From a virus, in the IMG/VR virus record IMGVR_UViG_3300048588_000110, positions 1-40,332 of that record: a stretch of 40,332 nt of DNA; one strand, given 5' to 3'. Numbering within the stretch: position 1 is the stretch's first letter; every line of letters begins with the position of its first letter. The position numbers and the translations under genes are program-made. Under the pieces are notes generated by a model. It searched no databases, was not told where the DNA came from, and saw only the letters and a program-made list of their open reading frames with translations. This document shows, in pieces, positions 24,657 through 31,786 of the stretch.

Positions 24657-24937
24657 ACCAAATTGAACTGCAGCACATGGAAGTATTTAGCTTCAAGGAT
24701 GGCCCCAGGGTATCATCCATAAAGCACGCAGAAATTACCGCCCAGGTAGCACACCTGTTTTCAGCCTGGTGCAGCTTGCATGGATTCAAATACATTTCTG
24801 ACATTAATCTATGGTTTAATGAGCATGATGTGAGAAAAAATGCTTACGGTGATAGAATACTTTATTCAAATGATGATTTATATAAGGTATTTCAGGACGA
24901 ACTGTCCGGTAAAGTAGGTAAAAAAACATTGCAATAA
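24653..24937 (+). CDS. Hypothetical protein, cassette gene 4
   Basis: A 94-residue protein starting MNQIELQHMEVFSFKDGPRV at the ATG 24653, overlapping the stop of gene 3 by four bases; the frame extends upstream inside gene 3 but that part is implausible. It is mixed alpha/beta with aromatic residues (FSAWCSLHGFKYISDINLWF) and a basic end. No family recognised. Promoter P2 begins at its stop codon. Confidence 0.6.
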   Translation: MNQIELQHMEVFSFKDGPRVSSIKHAEITAQVAHLFSAWCSLHGFKYISDINLWFNEHDVRKNAYGDRILYSNDDLYKVFQDELSGKVGKKTLQ

Positions 24938-24939
24938 AG

Positions 24940-24978
24940 TTGCGTGAATCATTCCGTTTCTGTTACTTTGCTGTAACA
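24940..24978 (+). promoter_or_regulatory. Promoter P2 with dyad GTTAC-N6-GTAAC
   Basis: TTG at 24940-24942, 20-base spacer, TTACTTTG at 24963-24970 within the dyad GTTACTTTGCTGTAAC (24962-24977), followed by AAAATT. It drives the DUF3560 gene, whose ATG lies 27 bases after the -7 box. AAAAAACATTGCA precedes it at 24921-24933. Confidence 0.7.
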
Positions 24979-24996
24979 AAATTAAAACGCAGGTAT

Positions 24997-25638
24997 ATGA
25001 ACACTTATTCAAAGTATTGCCCTAATGTATTTTTAGCAAAGTGCGACCAGCAGCATGAGAAAGGCGCTACCATTACCATGACTACCAGGTACGGCCAGGA
25101 GCACGACTGCATTGTATTTAACCTGATATTTGAGCGTGACGGCTTTTATTACTACTCCGTAGTACGTGCAGATGGCTTTAACGTCCAGGAGTGGGCACGG
25201 CGCAAAGCTGAGCGCCTGCAGGGGTACAGCCTGACCGCTGAGAAACAAAGTGATAAATTCTGGCAGGCCTCCAACGAAGGCGCTGAATTTTTACGCCTGG
25301 CTGAACCTATTAAGATAGGCCACCACAGTGAACGGCGACATCGGGCACTGATTGAACGGAACCACAACCGGATGGATAAGGCGGTGCAGTTTATGAAGAA
25401 AGCCGGTGAGTATAACAGCCGGGCCAGCTACTGGGCCAGCAAAGCAGACACCATCAACCTGAGCATGCCGGAAAGTATTGAGTTGTATGAGTACCAGCTG
25501 GAAGTAGCGAAGGCAAAGCACGAGGGGCTTAAAAACGGCACTATTTCACGGGACCACTCTTATAGCTTAACTTACGCTAAGAAGGAAGTGAATGAACTGG
25601 AAAAAAAATTGGCCCTAGCCAGGCGCCTATGGAGTTGA
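24997..25638 (+). CDS. DUF3560 domain protein
   Basis: A 213-residue protein starting MNTYSKYCPNVFLAKCDQQH at 24997, directly after promoter P2; longer in-frame starts would lie in the promoter. It has the signature of DUF3560 proteins: SDKFWQASNEGAEFLRLAEP, then IKIGHHSERRHRALIERNHN, RMDKAVQFMKKAGEYNSRAS and INLSMPESIELYEYQLEVAK. The C-terminus is coiled coil. DUF3560 is widespread in phages and mobile elements of Bacteroidota and its function is not established. It ends the cassette just before a terminator. Confidence 0.8.
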   Translation: MNTYSKYCPNVFLAKCDQQHEKGATITMTTRYGQEHDCIVFNLIFERDGFYYYSVVRADGFNVQEWARRKAERLQGYSLTAEKQSDKFWQASNEGAEFLRLAEPIKIGHHSERRHRALIERNHNRMDKAVQFMKKAGEYNSRASYWASKADTINLSMPESIELYEYQLEVAKAKHEGLKNGTISRDHSYSLTYAKKEVNELEKKLALARRLWS

Positions 25639-25669
25639 TTGTTGTTTTTAATTTTAAATGATGAATCTG

Positions 25670-25698
25670 GCCGGGTGTTTCTACACCTGGCATTTTTT
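25670..25698 (+). terminator. Rightward intrinsic terminator, right edge of cassette
   Basis: GCCGGGTGT, loop TTCT, ACACCTGGC (one G-T pair), then ATTTTTTAT. It follows the DUF3560 gene and its T run reaches the stop codon of the oppositely oriented terminase gene. It resembles the terminator at 23379-23406. Confidence 0.75.
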
Positions 25699-27061
25699 AT
25701 ACCCAGTCCAGCGGATTGGGTTTCCCGGATGGCCTGGGTTCAGATGGCACTGCACCTACTTTGATATTCTTTTTGCGCTTCATTTTGCGGTGAGTGGTTA
25801 CCCCATACCGTATGCCGTCCTTAGCATGGTTGTTTTTATCCTCAGGGGTATCAGTGGGGTTTTTATCCTTGTCCAGCTTCCAGGTATATTCCTGGTTTTC
25901 CTTCCAGATGTTTTTTGAATTGACGGTGACATAGTTTTCCATGGACTGCAGCTGCTTAATTCCAAACAGCACACTGTCCGGACCTTTATCAGCTTCCATT
26001 ACATTGAAGCCTTCATCCTTCAGTTCTTGTATGGACTTTGGTTCGCTGCTGTCAGCATATACTGGGGCACGCCTGGGCACGCCTCGCAGGCGCATGAGTG
26101 CAGCCAATTGCGGATTGGTTAAGCCTACCTCATAAATTGTTTCCCGGTAAAAATTGCGGTTGTTATGGCTCTTGATTTCAATTAGTGCAACCGGATCCTC
26201 ACTATACCCGAAGTCCAGGCCATAGAAGGATGGCCAGGGTAAGCTGTCAAAGAATTCATCCGTTATCGGTTTCCAGTTCTTGTAAATACGGCCACGGCTA
26301 CCTTCTGACACCATACCCAGCACGTCTATGTAATACATATCCGGGTTGTAAAACTGGCTATTCGGGTCACCGTAGGAAAGAAATTTCTGGACCGTTTTGG
26401 GGTTGAGATTTATTAGATTGTCCTGGTAGGTGGTATGGATGATCAGGACGTCTGGGTTTTCAATTGGAACAGCATGGTAATAGGGCAATGGTTTGCCATC
26501 CGGCCCCAGGTCCGTGCAGTCCTGCAGGGTGAAAAACCGCTTTATCAGCCAGTGGTTTTTTGACGGTGGGTTGTACAGGAACAAAATTTGAATGTTCTCA
26601 ATCCGGTTGGTCCGCACACTATCATCCAGCTTGTTCACATCTTCCTCACCGTTTTCATCCGCTTCCTCAATCAATACATGGGTTAAGCCGGCCAGGGATT
26701 TCAATTTTGCGGACCGGTTGGCAGCTGTTTTTTTGAAGCCCTTTGAAATGATGGTATTGCCAGTTGGCCGGTAGGTAATTGACATTTTAGTGTCGTTAAT
26801 GTCAAACAGTTCTTCATCAATACCATTGGCTTCAATCCGGTCCTTAAAATCTTGGAACAAGCTGTCCCGTATATCACCGAAAACGTTACGCAGAAAGCAG
26901 CCTCGGAAGTAGGTGGGCTGCATGATCAGAAACAGAAAGTAATCCGTGCCAAAATGCGAACGGCCACCGGCACGTCCACCCCATACATGAATATACCTGG
27001 CCTTCGTGCTGAACACGGGCTCAAACTTCTCATTGAAAACGAAGTGTACATTATTTGCCAT
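25697..27061 (-). CDS. terL: Terminase large subunit
   Basis: A 454-residue protein. The ATPase half has a variant Walker A GGRAGGRSH at 28-36 and Walker B-like THVLIEEAD at 127-135. The nuclease half has the three acidic residues of terminase RNase-H-like folds: D283 in FYGLDFGYSED, D337 in VYADSSEPKSI and D415 in NNHAKDGIRYG. It cuts and pumps phage DNA into the prohead. The pattern fits the Terminase_3/PBSX-like group. Its start overlaps the end of the small terminase gene by 11 bases. Unlike most phages, no portal gene follows; instead there is the plus-strand cassette. Confidence 0.9.
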   Translation of the reverse strand: MANNVHFVFNEKFEPVFSTKARYIHVWGGRAGGRSHFGTDYFLFLIMQPTYFRGCFLRNVFGDIRDSLFQDFKDRIEANGIDEELFDINDTKMSITYRPTGNTIISKGFKKTAANRSAKLKSLAGLTHVLIEEADENGEEDVNKLDDSVRTNRIENIQILFLYNPPSKNHWLIKRFFTLQDCTDLGPDGKPLPYYHAVPIENPDVLIIHTTYQDNLINLNPKTVQKFLSYGDPNSQFYNPDMYYIDVLGMVSEGSRGRIYKNWKPITDEFFDSLPWPSFYGLDFGYSEDPVALIEIKSHNNRNFYRETIYEVGLTNPQLAALMRLRGVPRRAPVYADSSEPKSIQELKDEGFNVMEADKGPDSVLFGIKQLQSMENYVTVNSKNIWKENQEYTWKLDKDKNPTDTPEDKNNHAKDGIRYGVTTHRKMKRKKNIKVGAVPSEPRPSGKPNPLDWV

Positions 27062-27422
27062 TCATCCGTCTGAATTCTACTACATGCTTTGTTTCCGTGG
27101 AGATCGGCGCCCCATCTGGGCCACTGCTTTCAATGGCCTGTTTGGGCTTGCCTTCCATCCTGTCCAGTAAAGCGTTTAGCGCCTGCACATCACCCTTCCG
27201 GGCTTTCTCAATCAATTTGAGCACAGCGATATCCAGCTGGGTAAGTTTCTGCATCTTACCAGTGAATGGATTTTTTTGCGCCTGCTTTACTTCCAGCCAT
27301 TTCCGGATGATGGTTTTTGCACTCAGTGCACCTTTGGGACGTCCCTTTGGGTTTAATACCTCTCCTTTGGCTGGGGTGTACAGCTGCCCGCCGTTTTTCC
27401 CCTGACGCATCTTACCTGCCAT
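27051..27422 (-). CDS. Probable terminase small subunit (DUF5681-like)
   Basis: A 123-residue basic protein with an N-terminal GKNGGQLYTPAKGEVLNPKG and RPKGALSAKTIIRKWLEV, a 'NPKGRPKG' motif typical of DUF5681 proteins, which are commonly found just before large terminases. The middle is helical (LDIAVLKLIEKARKGD, VQALNALLDRMEGKPKQ). By position it is the DNA-recognising small terminase; the family itself is not proof. Confidence 0.7.
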   Translation of the reverse strand: MAGKMRQGKNGGQLYTPAKGEVLNPKGRPKGALSAKTIIRKWLEVKQAQKNPFTGKMQKLTQLDIAVLKLIEKARKGDVQALNALLDRMEGKPKQAIESSGPDGAPISTETKHVVEFRRMNGK

Positions 27423-27428
27423 AACTTA

Positions 27429-27938
27429 CTATTTTGGTACCCAGGCCTGGCTGAACTTATGGTTCTCAATATCCAGGGCTTTGAAAACATTTTCTTTGAG
27501 CAGCAGTTCCACTTCATCCTTAGTGCCGCCAATCTGTTTGGCTATTTCCTGCACTGAATAGCCGTGCTCCTTATGTACTGCAGTGATAAGGTCATGCATC
27601 TTGACTGCTATGTGACTGCCTTTGGCCCGGTTTATCCGGACCGTGAGCAGCATCCTTTCTGCTGGGGTAAGGTCCAGTACAGCACACGGCGCCAGGCCAT
27701 TGTAACGGGCCTGAACGTCTTTATCATTGGAGGATAAAAACCAGCGGTGAAAGCCGTCTATGATGATGCCGTCTGCAGATACCAGCAGGGGCTGGATCCA
27801 CCCGTTGGTCATTAGGCTAAGTTTGAGCAGCTTCATCTCCGGTGAGAATACCACATTCGGGTTGTAATCATTGGCTTTCAGGTTGGCCACCTGCAGCCAT
27901 TGGATGGAATTGATAGGGTCTTTAAATTGTTCGGTCAT
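27429..27938 (-). CDS. ParB-like (IbrB-type) protein
   Basis: A 169-residue protein. Residues 10-100 resemble the ParB N-terminal domain: VANLKANDYNPNVV, then GIIIDGFHRWFLSS at 58-70 (the 'DG-HR' box). A helical C-terminus with a probable HTH (GYSVQEIAKQIGGTKDEVEL) follows. Together with the PP-loop protein at 28741-29850 it matches the IbrB/IbrA pair known from E. coli and its phages. Its ATG overlaps the stop of the GNAT-like gene. Role unknown; DNA binding is likely. Confidence 0.7.
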   Translation of the reverse strand: MTEQFKDPINSIQWLQVANLKANDYNPNVVFSPEMKLLKLSLMTNGWIQPLLVSADGIIIDGFHRWFLSSNDKDVQARYNGLAPCAVLDLTPAERMLLTVRINRAKGSHIAVKMHDLITAVHKEHGYSVQEIAKQIGGTKDEVELLLKENVFKALDIENHKFSQAWVPK

Positions 27939-28333
27939 ATAATGATTGTTTTGCGCACGAATGTGATGCCGTTCTTTTCGCTTTCAGCAATGAAACGGTT
28001 TTTCAAATAAACAGGCAGGCTCATGGGTGTACAGAAAGCCGTGACAATTACGGACTGCATACTGTTGTGTGCATGGTCAATCACCAGGCGCTCACGGTGC
28101 TGGAATAGCTTTTTATACAAGCCCAGCCCCCGGTAGTTTGGCAGCATGAAATCTGTTTTATACCGGATGCTATTGCCATTGATGTGGTAAGCTGCCACGC
28201 CCACCAGCATATTATTCACCCGGACACCGATATAAACAGTGCCAGGCAGGTTTTTCACGGCCACACGCTCCTTCAGCATGAGGTTACGAAAATTGATTTC
28301 CTTAAAGCGGATCAATTGGATTTTTACGTCCAT
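27935..28333 (-). CDS. GNAT-like acetyltransferase
   Basis: A 132-residue protein starting MDVKIQLIRFKEINF at the ATG 28333; a TTG four codons earlier is possible. The pattern fits GNAT N-acetyltransferases: strand VYIGVRVNNMLVGVAAYHI, then TDFMLPNYRGLGLYKKLFQH at 60-79 with the acetyl-CoA loop 'YRGLGLYKKL'. The substrate is unknown. It overlaps both neighbours (32 bases with the HNH-like gene, 4 with the ParB-like gene), so it is part of the coupled series that ends in the terminase. Phage GNATs are sometimes anti-defence or DNA-modifying enzymes. Confidence 0.7.
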   Translation of the reverse strand: MDVKIQLIRFKEINFRNLMLKERVAVKNLPGTVYIGVRVNNMLVGVAAYHINGNSIRYKTDFMLPNYRGLGLYKKLFQHRERLVIDHAHNSMQSVIVTAFCTPMSLPVYLKNRFIAESEKNGITFVRKTIII

Positions 28334-28754
28334 GTGCCATGTCAATTTTGGTCAACAATAGTTTGTGATACCACTCATTGCCCAGGGTTGCCGGGTCAAT
28401 TCTCAAAAAATCTGCATAATGATCTGGGTTATACCGGAAGCCCTTTGTGCTACCAAAATAAGCGCCCACTGATTTCCACTGAGTAGGCCGGTAGCCCTGG
28501 GCCACCATGACCAGGTGCTTTATCCATACACCAGGCTGGGAAAACCGGCGGTGCAGCAGCATGTGACACTCCACGCAGATGGGGCGCCCATCATACAGAT
28601 CATAATAATCCTCACAGTGGACCATGATCTGGCCACCTTTGCCACCGCATACACTGCAGCAGGCTCCTGAAACATTTGGCAGGCAGCCATTGGCTTTTTT
28701 AAAATCATAAATCCGCTGGCGCTCTGCGCCGGTGAAGCCGTTATAATCCTTCAT
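28302..28754 (-). CDS. HNH endonuclease-like zinc protein
   Basis: A 150-residue protein with CSVC at 33-36, IMVHCEDYYDLYDGRP around H46, and ICVECHMLLHRRF at 59-71. Two CxxC knuckles framing an H-E-D segment and a CH---H ending is the plan of HNH (beta-beta-alpha metal) nucleases, but the exact catalytic H-N-H set is not certain. HNH proteins next to terminases are known to take part in DNA packaging in HK97-like phages. It overlaps the PP-loop gene by 14 bases. Confidence 0.6.
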   Translation of the reverse strand: MKDYNGFTGAERQRIYDFKKANGCLPNVSGACCSVCGGKGGQIMVHCEDYYDLYDGRPICVECHMLLHRRFSQPGVWIKHLVMVAQGYRPTQWKSVGAYFGSTKGFRYNPDHYADFLRIDPATLGNEWYHKLLLTKIDMAHGRKNPIDPL

Positions 28755-29850
28755 ATTCCAGGTCTTTTTTGGTGATGGTTACTTTTGCCTGTATCATTTG
28801 CTTTGTGCCAGATACCACGGCTTTGAATACGTGCAGAATTGGATATCCACCCAGGTTACTGCTGCCTTCCTTCATCGTTTTCTCCCTGATTTTTCTGCAG
28901 GCAGTTACATACCCCTTAAACTTTTTGCGCTGGCCAGCGTCCGGTATGTTTTCATCAATGTATTGCATGATGCCGTCCCAGGTGGGTGGATATTTGTAAA
29001 AGATGGCATCCCGGTCCAGGTCTTTGTAATAGCGCTCCTGCAGCAGCATTTCCGGCCAGATAGAAATGATCTGCTCATAAAACTTTGGGTACATAATACG
29101 AATGTTCCCGAACCGCTTGGCGCTTTCTGCTACCAATGGAGTAGCCACCCGTAAAGAGTGCCCGGCCAGCATTTGAGTGTCATAGGTATGGCAGTAATCA
29201 ATCCCTTTCTCATAGAAATAACGGAAAATATCTTTCTCCGTCCAGTCATAGATGGGCTTAACCACCTTTACATTGGGGTTGCCGTCTGAACTGGTGATAT
29301 AGTTGTCATACCGCTTATTGGTAACGGATTGCAACCTCACCAGGCTTTCATCTGCACGGATGCCCATTAAGAAAGCAATCTTACCCTTTACTCCCTGGAA
29401 GAGAAAACTATCCATTGAGTTTTGGCTGTGTACCCGGTCCAGCGGGTCTGTGATGGCATAGTCTGGTTTGGGCCTAATCCATGGACGGCTGGGGTCCCAT
29501 TGGATATAAGTGCCTACCTGTCCGAGCACGAATTTTATGGAGTGCTGCTGTACAGCATAGTACTTAAAGTTGTACCTGGGGTTGGTCCGGAAAGTGTTGA
29601 CATAATCAATCACATCATCCTGTATCACTTCCTCGTCCCGGAAAATAACATTGATCGGCCTGGTGATGCCACGCTGGTCATACACTTCCTCCACCAGCTT
29701 CAAAACGGCCAGGCTATCCTTGCCACCAGAAAATGACACCCAAATAGAATCAAAGGTGTCCAGCACATAATTGATGCGTTCCAGGGCTGCATCATATACA
29801 TTCTGATCAATGTACCGGCGCTTTTTACTATCTGCCTTCACTTCACTCAT
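28741..29850 (-). CDS. PP-loop / PAPS-reductase-like protein (IbrA-like)
   Basis: A 369-residue protein with PP-loop SFSGGKDSLAVL at 39-50, which binds ATP and releases pyrophosphate. Other family marks are FLMGIRADESLVRLQSV and VVKPIYDWTEKDIFRYF, both typical of the IbrA/DUF3440 branch of the PAPS-reductase family. The C-terminal cysteine motif of true PAPS reductases is not seen, so it is probably not an assimilatory enzyme but an adenylating enzyme acting on a nucleic acid or other substrate. Its ATG overlaps the stop of the upstream ParB-like gene. Confidence 0.8.
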   Translation of the reverse strand: MSEVKADSKKRRYIDQNVYDAALERINYVLDTFDSIWVSFSGGKDSLAVLKLVEEVYDQRGITRPINVIFRDEEVIQDDVIDYVNTFRTNPRYNFKYYAVQQHSIKFVLGQVGTYIQWDPSRPWIRPKPDYAITDPLDRVHSQNSMDSFLFQGVKGKIAFLMGIRADESLVRLQSVTNKRYDNYITSSDGNPNVKVVKPIYDWTEKDIFRYFYEKGIDYCHTYDTQMLAGHSLRVATPLVAESAKRFGNIRIMYPKFYEQIISIWPEMLLQERYYKDLDRDAIFYKYPPTWDGIMQYIDENIPDAGQRKKFKGYVTACRKIREKTMKEGSSNLGGYPILHVFKAVVSGTKQMIQAKVTITKKDLEYEGL

Positions 29851-30452
29851 GCCTGCAGCTTTTTAATTTCAGCCAGGATAAGCTGGCTAATGGTACGATC
29901 ATCATCCTGGCTGCCCTGTTTCAATTGTTTAATCCAGGCCATCCAGGCATTGTACTCGTCCGTATCATTGAAAATGATGTTATACTGTACCACGTTGCCA
30001 CGTTCAGCGCCTTCCTCAGCCCCTGAGTTGTTTTGAGCGCCATCCATTTCATCCGGGTCTTGCAGATTGAAGTTTGGAATTTCCAGGCCGAAGTCTGCCA
30101 GTTCTCCCATGTCCCACTCATTGGCCAGCATGTCCCAGTTCCATTCACCATTCTGCACATTGTCCCGTATGATGATCTCACGCTCCTTTTCCTCTGTGAG
30201 GCCACTCATGATGATAACCGGTATTTTCTTTTTACCGATCTCCACTGCAGCACGGTAGCGCATATTACCGCCAATGATTACCAGTTCACCCGTCCGGTCG
30301 CTCACCAGGCAGGCCCGTGCTTCAAACAGTTCCGGATTGGCCCGTAGGCTGTCGCATAGCACCTGAAAATCTTTGTCTTTAATGGTTCTGGGGTTGTTAT
30401 CCAGCAGCTTTAACTCCCCTACTTTTTTTTCCGTGTGGGTTACTTTAATCAT
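29847..30452 (-). CDS. ParB-like nuclease-domain protein
   Basis: A 201-residue protein with a ParB/Srx N-terminal domain: KLLDNNPRTIKDKDFQVLCD, ELVIIGGNMRYRAAVEIGKK (box GGNMRYR at 61-67), then IPVIIMSGLTEEKEREIIIR and DNVQNGEWNWDMLANEWD. The C-terminal part is a small separate domain with a conserved-looking VVQYNIIFNDTDEYNAWMAW. Proteins of this type accompany methyltransferases and PP-loop proteins in phages; some ParB-like domains bind CTP. It opens the coupled series leading to the terminase, after an AT-rich gap that may hold a promoter. Confidence 0.75.
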   Translation of the reverse strand: MIKVTHTEKKVGELKLLDNNPRTIKDKDFQVLCDSLRANPELFEARACLVSDRTGELVIIGGNMRYRAAVEIGKKKIPVIIMSGLTEEKEREIIIRDNVQNGEWNWDMLANEWDMGELADFGLEIPNFNLQDPDEMDGAQNNSGAEEGAERGNVVQYNIIFNDTDEYNAWMAWIKQLKQGSQDDDRTISQLILAEIKKLQA

Positions 30453-30506
30453 TGGCGGTTGTTTGTATGGTACGAATTTAATACGAATTAAATTAATTCA
30501 CAGCAT
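30453..30506 (-). promoter_or_regulatory. AT-rich gap before the ParB/terminase series
   Basis: The 54-base gap holds a short direct repeat, TACGAATTTAA and TACGAATTAAA (plus strand, about 30470-30492). It resembles an operator or promoter spacer, but no TTG/TAnnTTTG pair could be assigned. Confidence 0.25.
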
Positions 30507-30830
30507 TTATGAAACATTAGGCTCCTTTACATGCTCCTGAAAACCATCTGCATTGACGGCGCCCCAGGTACGCATACGGTTAATGTTCATTTTTTCCTCA
30601 ATGTAAAAGTTGATCTGGTGCCAGTTCATTCCATAGCGATCAGCTGCACCAAATAACAGCAGAAAACAATCAGCAAATTCATGTGCTGCTGCACCAGCAC
30701 GTCCGGCTTCAATATCTGCCAGCAGTTCATCCAGTTCTTTTTTCAGGTGCTTTATGCAGCTTTCCGGGGTTGCACTTTTGATAGTTTGGCGCTGCCAGCG
30801 GATGGCTTCTTCAAACAGTTGCTTTTCCAT
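30507..30830 (-). CDS. MazG-like nucleotide pyrophosphohydrolase (DUF550-like)
   Basis: A 107-residue all-helical protein with SATPESCIKHLKKELDELLA and AAAHEFADCFLLLFGAADRY, giving the 'E--E' and 'E--D' metal-binding acidic residues of MazG-type folds, and a C-terminal KMNINRMRTWGAVNADGFQE typical of the DUF550 branch. Such enzymes hydrolyse (d)NTPs to monophosphates and in phages may adjust nucleotide pools or degrade alarmones. It lies 2 bases after the stop of the preceding small gene. Confidence 0.75.
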   Translation of the reverse strand: MEKQLFEEAIRWQRQTIKSATPESCIKHLKKELDELLADIEAGRAGAAAHEFADCFLLLFGAADRYGMNWHQINFYIEEKMNINRMRTWGAVNADGFQEHVKEPNVS

Positions 30831-30832
30831 GA

Positions 30833-31096
30833 CTATTTTTTTAATGCGTTTAGATTAAGAAATTCCATAAAAATTATTATCTCTTTTAAGCAGATTGAAT
30901 CAAAAACAATTCCTTGGTCAGATTGGGTAAAACAGTATTTCTTCCAGGGAGGATAGTAAAAGACGGTAGCCAGCAGTGATTTATTTTTGCGGTTAAAAAC
31001 ATTATACAATTGCTTTCCATTGAAGTGCTGGCCATCTGCTTTTTTGAATTCCAAAAATTTGCTGGTCTGGATTATTGTGCTGCTCTGTTCTGGCAT
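30833..31096 (-). CDS. Small hypothetical phage protein
   Basis: An 87-residue protein with beta-rich centre (LLATVFYYPPWKKYCFTQSD, GIVFDSICLKEIIIFMEFLN). The pattern of 'FYP-W--Y-F' followed by 'F-S-CL-EI--F' recurs in small accessory proteins of Bacteroidetes phages; function unknown. It lies two bases after the ASCH-like gene, within the same transcription unit. Confidence 0.6.
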   Translation of the reverse strand: MPEQSSTIIQTSKFLEFKKADGQHFNGKQLYNVFNRKNKSLLATVFYYPPWKKYCFTQSDQGIVFDSICLKEIIIFMEFLNLNALKK

Positions 31097-31098
31097 AA

Positions 31099-31785
31099 CT
31101 AAATTTTTACTGTTTTATCATTTAAAAATTGCTCTCTTATAGCTGGCAGTTCATCCGGGCCAATTTCTTCAAACTCAGTACGGCTTACCCATTGGCCAGG
31201 GCTGTACTCATGGTACATGCCGCACCACAATTCAACCCACTTCCTTTCAAGATCAAGAATTCCATCTTCATAATCCAATTCTGTATCCAGTCCTTCCTTC
31301 CAATACTCATTGGTTGTTATTTCTTCCAGTCGCTGCCAGCTGCAGTCCTTAACTCTCAGAAAAAATCGGCAGGCCTCTTTTGGCATAAACAGGCTAGGCT
31401 TCCAGTTCCAATCCACTGGTTCATTGTTAAAATCTGCCCGATAAATAAATAAATCACTGTAATCCTCGCATCCGCTTATTGGTTCAAATCCGGGTATATC
31501 AGTTGATTTTGCCCAGGTTTCCCTTACCCAAATAATATCACCTGGTGCAGCTGGCAGGGCTGGTCCCATCTTACCGGATAATGGGCCAGATGTATAAATC
31601 TGGGTGTACCCTTTTTTGGCAAACTGCTTTAACTGTTTACTCATTTCATTTACGGGTATAGGCAAAGGGAAATGCTCATTGAAAACAATTGGCTGGGGCT
31701 TCATGGGGCGCCTGGTCACCGTCTTGCGTCCTTCCTGAATAGCCTGCACCATTTCGGTCATGAATAATTTGGGGATAAACTTCAT
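31099..31785 (-). CDS. ASCH-like domain protein
   Basis: A 228-residue protein starting MKFIPKLFMTEMVQAIQEGR at the ATG 31785, one base after the stop of the methyltransferase gene. The segment MVQAIQEGRKTVTRR with later GDIIWVRETW is the usual opening of ASCH-related phage proteins (PUA-like fold, thought to bind nucleic acid). The long middle and C-terminal part has aromatic residues and an acidic stretch. In E. coli an ASCH protein hydrolyses N4-acetylcytidine; no such activity can be claimed here. Confidence 0.65.
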   Translation of the reverse strand: MKFIPKLFMTEMVQAIQEGRKTVTRRPMKPQPIVFNEHFPLPIPVNEMSKQLKQFAKKGYTQIYTSGPLSGKMGPALPAAPGDIIWVRETWAKSTDIPGFEPISGCEDYSDLFIYRADFNNEPVDWNWKPSLFMPKEACRFFLRVKDCSWQRLEEITTNEYWKEGLDTELDYEDGILDLERKWVELWCGMYHEYSPGQWVSRTEFEEIGPDELPAIREQFLNDKTVKI

Positions 31786-31786
31786 T

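Noticed and set aside
28741-29850. Phosphorothioate (DndC) identity for the PP-loop gene
   Set aside because: Its motifs match the IbrA/DUF3440 branch and no DndA, D or E-like gene is adjacent.
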